Below are positions 58,497 through 64,000 of a DNA stretch of 64,000 nt, piece after piece. The number at the start of each line of letters is the position of its first letter. The stretch's first letter is position 1. The DNA comes from Adiantum capillus-veneris (lineage: Eukaryota > Streptophyta > Polypodiopsida > Polypodiales > Pteridaceae). The notes below the pieces were generated by a model. It did not search any database, was not told the DNA's origin, and saw only the letters and a list, made by a program, of their open reading frames with translations. The stretch spans positions 65,605,895-65,669,894 of the forward strand of contig CM043963.1 of NCBI GenBank assembly GCA_014529385.2. The letters are read 5' to 3'. The translations under genes and the position numbers were made by a program.

Positions 58497-59440
58497 AGTT
58501 GACACGGCACGACAGAGTTTCGCGCCCTGAAGCACTGGCCCCAAAGACTGGCGCCGCTTTCGGTATTTCTTTATTATTGCTTACAGCAAAGTACAACTCC
58601 CGAGTGTTCTTTGCTCTCAGACTCTGCGTCCAGATGCTCTGTAGAGTGAGGCCCCAAGGGTTCTTTCTAAACAGTACAAGGGTTGCCTAGAAGCAGAGCC
58701 CCCAAAAGCAATCAGTTCAAAAGCATTTCTTCCCAAAAGCATTTGCTCTCAAAAGCTAGCGGTAGGATCTCCTAAAAGCAGCCAGCATAATTTGCGGAAA
58801 TCCGTACAGCTTGTCTCCTGGCACTAGCAGTGCAAAACACAGAAATTCCGTACTGACTGCCACGTTAGCATGTCAACGCATTTTACGGAAATCCTCCTCA
58901 GAGTTCAGGCTTTGGGATTTTTAGGATTATGCCCTCGGCCGGTGTTCATAAGTTCTTTAAGTTGGTCAATTCAGTCTCTCTTGAACTCTCAACCATCTCT
59001 CTGCTAGTTGGGCATGCCACATCATCACTTTGTGAGAAACAGTACAAGGGATGCCCAAGAGTAGAGCCCGAAAAGCTATGGTCCAAAAGCAGACGGCACC
59101 AAAATCAACTGCATTTAAAAGCTAGGCTTTCAAAATTACCCAAAACAGCCAACACAAAACGCAGAAGTCCGTACAGCTTGCCACATCATCAGTTAGCATA
59201 ATGTACGGAAATCCTGCTCAGTCTTCATGTGTTTGTATTTTAGGGTTTAGGCCCCTCGGCTGGTGCTCTTCAAGTCGGTCACATTGGTGGGTTAGGTTTG
59301 AAAAATCCTAACCCCTTTTTAGGCCCCTCGACCACAACTTTTACAGTTCTTCTAGGTTAGAGTTTTCAAGTCTAACCGCTTGTCCTCTTGGCAAGTCCTT
59401 CAGGTCAGTGATGCCGTGTCATCACTTTGTGACAGCACGT
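58497..59440 (-). repeat. Two partial A-like LTRs in tandem
   Basis: The first (58497-59034) has the reversed A LTR motif (ggccccaaagactggcgcc, ttcggtatttctt) and ends catcactttgtgag. The second (59035-59440) restarts inside the LTR and ends catcactttgtgaca, the reverse of TGTCACAAAGTGATG. No internal region is present. This is probably a solo LTR that suffered an internal duplication, or two nested solo LTRs. Confidence 0.75.
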
Positions 59441-60235
59441 ATAGAGGAAGTTTGGTGCTGAAATTTTGTTTATGCAGAATATTATCCTGTATGGTTTCAT
59501 TGTGAGAACTGGTATTGGAAGAGCATTTCTCCATCTAAAATGCAAAGAGGTTGCTTGTGTGAGAGCCCACTAATTAGAATCTGCAGCCCCGAGAGGGTAT
59601 CCAGTGCAGGAACATTGAAGAAGAGCAAGTTGCCCTTCTTGTCATGTTGTTTAGCTAGAGAGGTTTAGGATTTGTGTGTGAGTGCATACAAGATACATGG
59701 TATATTACGGGGGAGGTGCTTGCGGGGGGGGGGGGGGGGGGGAGGGGGGAAGCTCTATCTCTAGGGGGAATGGGTGCACATCTATATGCTCAGGGAAGTG
59801 CATCAAGCTGACTAGCTCCATCCTATGTCAATCTGGGCGTGTAAGATGAAGACTAGCCAGTTTTGTTATATGGAGGGTGCTTAGCGGAGGTTTTAATTGA
59901 AACTGCCATAAATTTTATCCGACTTAGGGATAGAGCCAATAAGGTTGAGGGTGAACTCTGTTTATGGTCTCTGCCAGAAATAATAGGGCTTTTGTTGTTT
60001 ACCTGCACCCAACTCAAATAAAGAGTATCCTTTTTGTATGTACTATGATCTATCTGGTTATTTTTTTGAAAGGTGACATCATTGTTGTATGTGGTTTTTG
60101 TTTGATATTATAGTCTCATTTATTGAAACACATGTTACTGGAACAATTTGTCGAGTTCAAATTATTGTGCTGCTGTGACGACTCTCATGAGGTTACAATT
60201 ATGCTTGTCCTGATATATGTTGTATTGCATATCAG
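59441..60235 (+). other. Region upstream of the recognised ALG1 exons
   Basis: No exon that I can prove. A stretch at 60114-60207, after a tatag acceptor, reads SHLLKHMLLEQFVEFKLLCC, which resembles the hydrophobic segment preceding the NPPS motif in ALG1 proteins. A clear donor is missing, so I leave it as a possible exon. A G homopolymer run with one A lies at 59727-59749. Confidence 0.4.
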
Positions 60236-63200
60236 AATCCTCCTTCAATACCAACATTCACGGTTGTTGGATGGGCTTGCTGGCTTAGAAAATCTGCTGT
60301 CATCATTGATTGGCATAATTTTGGATACACACTTCTTGGCATGTCTCTTGGTACAAGGCATCCACTTGTAAAGATGTATTCATGGTAAGTAGAGGGGTTC
60401 TTACAAACCATCTGAGTGGTAAATGTCATTTCAAGTTCCAAACGAAGTGAATTATTTATGAGCATGCAAGGATAGTTCTTGCAGGTGCCTATCACTTTTC
60501 TTGAGGCAGATGCAGTTTAACAATTAGCTAGATAAACTTATTGCTATCATCAAGGCTTTCTAAGAAGTTTAGAGCTTGCAGTTTCCTTTTGGCCGAGTCC
60601 TTTTTGTTTCATATTTCTCAGGCAAGGAATATTCCCTTCCCAAGGCTGTCTTTGGTTAACTTTTCCTCTGAATCTCATACCCGCTTCCAATAAGGATATT
60701 GCATCCATAGTCAAGCACTATTAGTTTGTACCATAAACTATATTGTCTGTTAGTGCTTTCCAAAGGCATCTCTACATTGTCTGCTATTGACTTTTTGAAA
60801 ATTTTGTCAGGTATGAGAGAAAGTTTGGGAAGTCGGGACATGGCCATATCTGTGTTACCAAGGCTATGCAGCAAGAGCTTGCACAAAACTGGGGCATACA
60901 GTAAGCATGGATCTTCTTTGTTTGGCTGCAGTGAAGGTCTTTACTGTCTTTTCTCTGCTTGACTGTATGAATGGGCAGGGCCACTGTTTTGTACGATCGA
61001 GCGCCGGGTCACTTCCATCCTACGTCAATCAAGGAGAGACATGAGGTGGGTTGTTTTCAACAATCACTGTTGTCTCATGGTTACTTCTTACTTAAAATGC
61101 TTGTTTGCAGCTTTTCCTCAGGCTGGGCTTGCACCATATAAAGGGTCATTCTGGTTTAGTGGAATCTGCAGTGAGTGATGACCACGTAAACTCTACGCTC
61201 TTTACAAGCAGCTCACCCTATTCTGAAAGTGATATACAAAGGTCGGACCCAATCAAGGTCATGTTAAAGCGAAATAGGCCGGCCCTCATCATAAGCAGTA
61301 CGAGCTGGTAGGTCTATTAACCACTTAAAAGTTTCTTTGTCTAGGGCTTCTGTACTGATTTAAGCAGTGTCCTTGTATTCTAGTTTGTGGATGAAAGGAA
61401 GCCTATGGATTTTGAGCTGATTTATGAGTGTTCTTTCATAGTGTTGAACCTCACAATTTGCATTTGGTAAAGGTGTAGGGACTATATGACACTTAACAAG
61501 CTCTTCAGTTTCAGCAATGCATCATTAATGGTAACAAAATATTAGGGAATTTGGGAACATTATTTAACACTACAGTTTGTGGAAGACACCAATTAGATGA
61601 GCTGTAACTGTCATTAGTTTGTAGTTGTTAAAACAGGTGTTTCTTTATTCATCAGGCATTGCCTCTATAAGGGTTTTTGATTTTCCTTTTTTGTTTTTCA
61701 GGACAGCTGATGAAGATTTTAATAAGCTTCTAGAAGCAGCTGTGCTCTATGATCGTCGTGTTAATGCCCTTCTAGGAGAAGATTATTTGATAGGCATCGA
61801 TTCTGAAGCAATAATAGCTAATGATCCCTTTCCATCCATTCATATAATTGTAACCGGTTTGTCTTTGCCTTTGTTCAAGTATACTTGTGTTGATAGCATG
61901 CTGTTTGTTTGTAATATACTGATAAGTAGAATTTGACTCTTTCCTTGATGGTAAGGAAAGGGACCCTTGAAGGAAGAGTATGAGAAAAAGATGCAGAAAT
62001 TACGACTTAGTCGTGTCTCATTTCAGACCATGTGGGTGACAGCCAGGGATTATCCTCTTCTACTTGGTAAGATGTTGGTAAGTGGAGGTGTGTTTTCAGG
62101 CAGGTACTGCATTGTGCAGATAAGAATGCAGGAAAAAGAATGTTGATCTTAAAAATCTAGTGGCTACTAGCTACGTCTGGAACGTTGAAGGTGATCTAAT
62201 GCTGTTTGTATGCAGGCTCAGCAGATCTTGGAGTTTGTTTGCATACGTCATCTTCAGGGCTAGATCTTCCTATGAAAGTAAGATAGCTATGACTAATTGA
62301 TAGTGTGTTAACTGTTTCAAGCTTTGGTGGTTTGTATGCCCGTCTAAATCATTTTTTTGTCAAGGCTCCATAGGTGCAAGGTGGAATATCCATAAGAAAG
62401 CCTAGCACTGAACGACACATTAGATAAGAAAAATTAATATAACAACACAGTCAGTTCACAGACCTTTGTATCAATTGACACTCATGTGCACGTATTCATG
62501 AGGGTGGGGTTGGGGGGGGGAGCATATATTGATGCCGAATTTTATGCCCACTGGTGAGGTTTAAGGGTAAAGGGTTTCTCCTGGATTCATCCAAGTATGT
62601 GGGTAATATAGGTTGTGCCTCATGCAGTTTACTTACTCCTTCATTGTGCTTCAGGTGGTGGACATGTTTGGATGTGGTCTGCCCGTTTGTGCTGTTTCAT
62701 ACTCATGGTAGTCTTCTATCGTCATGTGAAGCATTCGAATCTCTGTTTGTCATGGTACTTCATCTTGATATACTAACTGTGGATTCTTCTACTTGTAGTA
62801 TCAATGAGCTTGTAAGGGATGGCGAAAATGGTCTTTTGTTTGAGACATCATCACAGCTAGCAAACCAATTTTTGGTAGGTGTGAGATATAGCCCGCATGT
62901 CACCCACTATTTGTACAATGAGGCAGAGGCCCTCTTTGGTCCTTGACACCTAGCTTGAGCGCTCAGGGACCACCTGTATGTCAGCATAATGCATGGGTTC
63001 AACAGAAAGAGAATTCTCCCAATCCTACTTTGCATATTCTTTATTAGAACAGGTATTCAAAGATTGCATTGATAAGGGTTTTATTCATGGCCTTTTTTTA
63101 TGTGAACCTCTTTGCAGGAGTTATTCAAAGGTTTTCCTCTTAATTGCAAGCTTTTAAGTGAGCTGCAACGCGGAGCTGTAGCTTCTGGTTCAAGTTCTCG

Positions 63201-63341
63201 ATGGGGGGATGAGTGGGCTCAAAAGGTTTTGCCTCTTGTGAGAAAGGTATTAGTGACTGGGGTTTATTTGTCCTGTTTTTGCGTCCATCAAAGTGTAAAC
63301 ATTCTTGTGTTTTGCAGCTTGATGAGAGAGATCATGCATGA
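60236..63341 (+). CDS. ALG1: ALG1 beta-1,4-mannosyltransferase, 3' eleven exons
   Basis: Adds the first mannose from GDP-mannose to GlcNAc2-PP-dolichol on the cytosolic face of the ER (GT33 family, GT-B fold). Exons: 60236-60384, 60811-60900, 60979-61045, 61111-61307, 61702-61856, 61956-62066, 62216-62277, 62655-62707, 62799-62874, 63118-63246, 63318-63341; all introns are GT-AG and all phases agree, giving 370 codons plus TGA. Motifs in order: [149 protein letters not shown]. These fit the donor-binding C-terminal domain and the conserved middle. Plant ALG1 has about 460-480 residues, so roughly the first 100 (membrane anchor and first Rossmann strand) are not seen: lost, or in exons far upstream. 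No stop or frameshift in the part seen, so the gene is probably active. Confidence 0.93.
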
Positions 63342-64000
63342 TGAATTGCTACGCCTCCACAAGTGTACCTTATAAGTTTGGTCAGAAAAAAGCTTGGGTT
63401 CAACTTTGGCTTCTTGATATCAGAACTGTCCAACAGTAACAGCTGCTCTTGGGACGAAGGTCATTCATCCGACAAACGTCGACTGCGACAACCCTTAGCA
63501 GGAAAATGTGGTGGCTAAGACTTAAGTCTGTCTTACGTGCTCCTAGTGAGTGACAAAAACTTTGGGAACCCTCGATTTATACACTTCACTTTACCTGAAC
63601 TTGCTCATGCATCTCTAGTGCGTTGTCTACTGGCGCCTGCAATTCTGTAGTGTGGTCTAACAACTCCAAGAGAGATCTTGACACACATGCATCATTAGAA
63701 TTATAAAGCATACAAGTTATGGCCTTTGCCATACGGTGATTTGTATAGAGCACTCCCGTTTAGTCTCATTTGGTAAATATGAGAGACAAGTTCTGAAATG
63801 GAGGTGTGTTGATGTTCTGAACCTATTGCATATTTTAAGTAGGCATCGTCGTATAGCTTTATCCTATGTTGGGCCCAAGACACACCTAAATTACTTGTGC
63901 TGTAATAGGTTAAAAAAATAGAAAACTTTTCAAAATGAAAAAGTGAAGGGTAGGAGATGAAATGAAAAGCCTATTGACAATGGAAAGTCAAAGGATTTGT
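63342..64000 (+). other. ALG1 3' UTR and downstream
   Basis: No open frame or repeat family I can support. The stretch after the stop is probably ALG1 3' UTR; no canonical AATAAA is evident. The last 100 bp are A-rich. Confidence 0.5.

Noticed and set aside
59485-59675. Open stretch with ISPSKMQ, reminiscent of the RSPRMQ motif at the ALG1 N-terminus
   Set aside because: No start, no fitting donor site, and the flanking residues do not match the family; likely chance.

Overview
This window looks like a repeat-dense stretch of a land-plant nuclear genome. The evidence is: GT-AG introns in the one host gene; Ty1/copia, chromodomain Ty3/gypsy and dual-RNase-H (Tat-type) Ty3/gypsy elements; LINEs with an ORF1/ORF2 layout; primer sites matching initiator tRNA-Met (TGGTATCAGAGC); and TTTAGGG-like tracts. 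I cannot place the lineage from the sequence. A large-genome, non-model plant is only a guess. Almost all of 1-59440 is transposon. The only host gene I recognise is ALG1 (beta-1,4-mannosyltransferase of dolichol-linked N-glycan assembly), whose last 11 coding exons run from 60236 to 63341 on the + strand.

Most of the window is one nest of insertions, which I resolved from long terminal repeats (LTRs) and target-site duplications (TSDs). A minus-strand LINE (LINE E) is split into 49906-51620 and 3131-4158 by a plus-strand LTR element 'B' (4164-49900, TSD TGTCC). Inside B sit a Ty1/copia element (5043-18732, TSD GTACC) and a minus-strand chromovirus 'A-minus' (18759-46762, TSD GAAAG). The copia carries a 589-bp insertion (7470-8058, TSD ACTAG) and a Tat-type gypsy 'C1' (10492-18485) with a 1603-codon polyprotein. 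A-minus was broken by a plus-strand A complex (19883-43562). That complex contains a rearranged C cluster 'C2' (19922-26908), a short non-autonomous LTR element 'G' (29950-32748, TSD TCTAG), and a minus-strand B relative 'F' (33966 to about 37100) that itself holds a solo LTR 'H' (34672-35586, TSD CTCCC).

Left of the nest (1-2385) lie decayed A/B fragments. Both flanks of the nest belong to a head-to-tail set of minus-strand LINEs (D, C, E, B), each beginning at a TC/GA tract that also ends its neighbour. From 57676 to 58443 there are four 157-bp tRNA-like repeats joined by dinucleotide tracts, then two LTR remnants (58497-59440), then the ALG1 region.

How the parts may work together: A is the family with RT, RNase H, integrase and chromodomain. 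B and F keep gag (B also protease) but show no RT or integrase, and share LTR-edge, primer and polypurine features with A, so A probably supplied their enzymes. G lacks all enzymes. LINE D has ORF1 only and shares its 3' end with LINE C. The window therefore holds at least three probable autonomous/non-autonomous pairings. Nearly every element is inactivated by stops, frameshifts or deletions. C1 is the least damaged.
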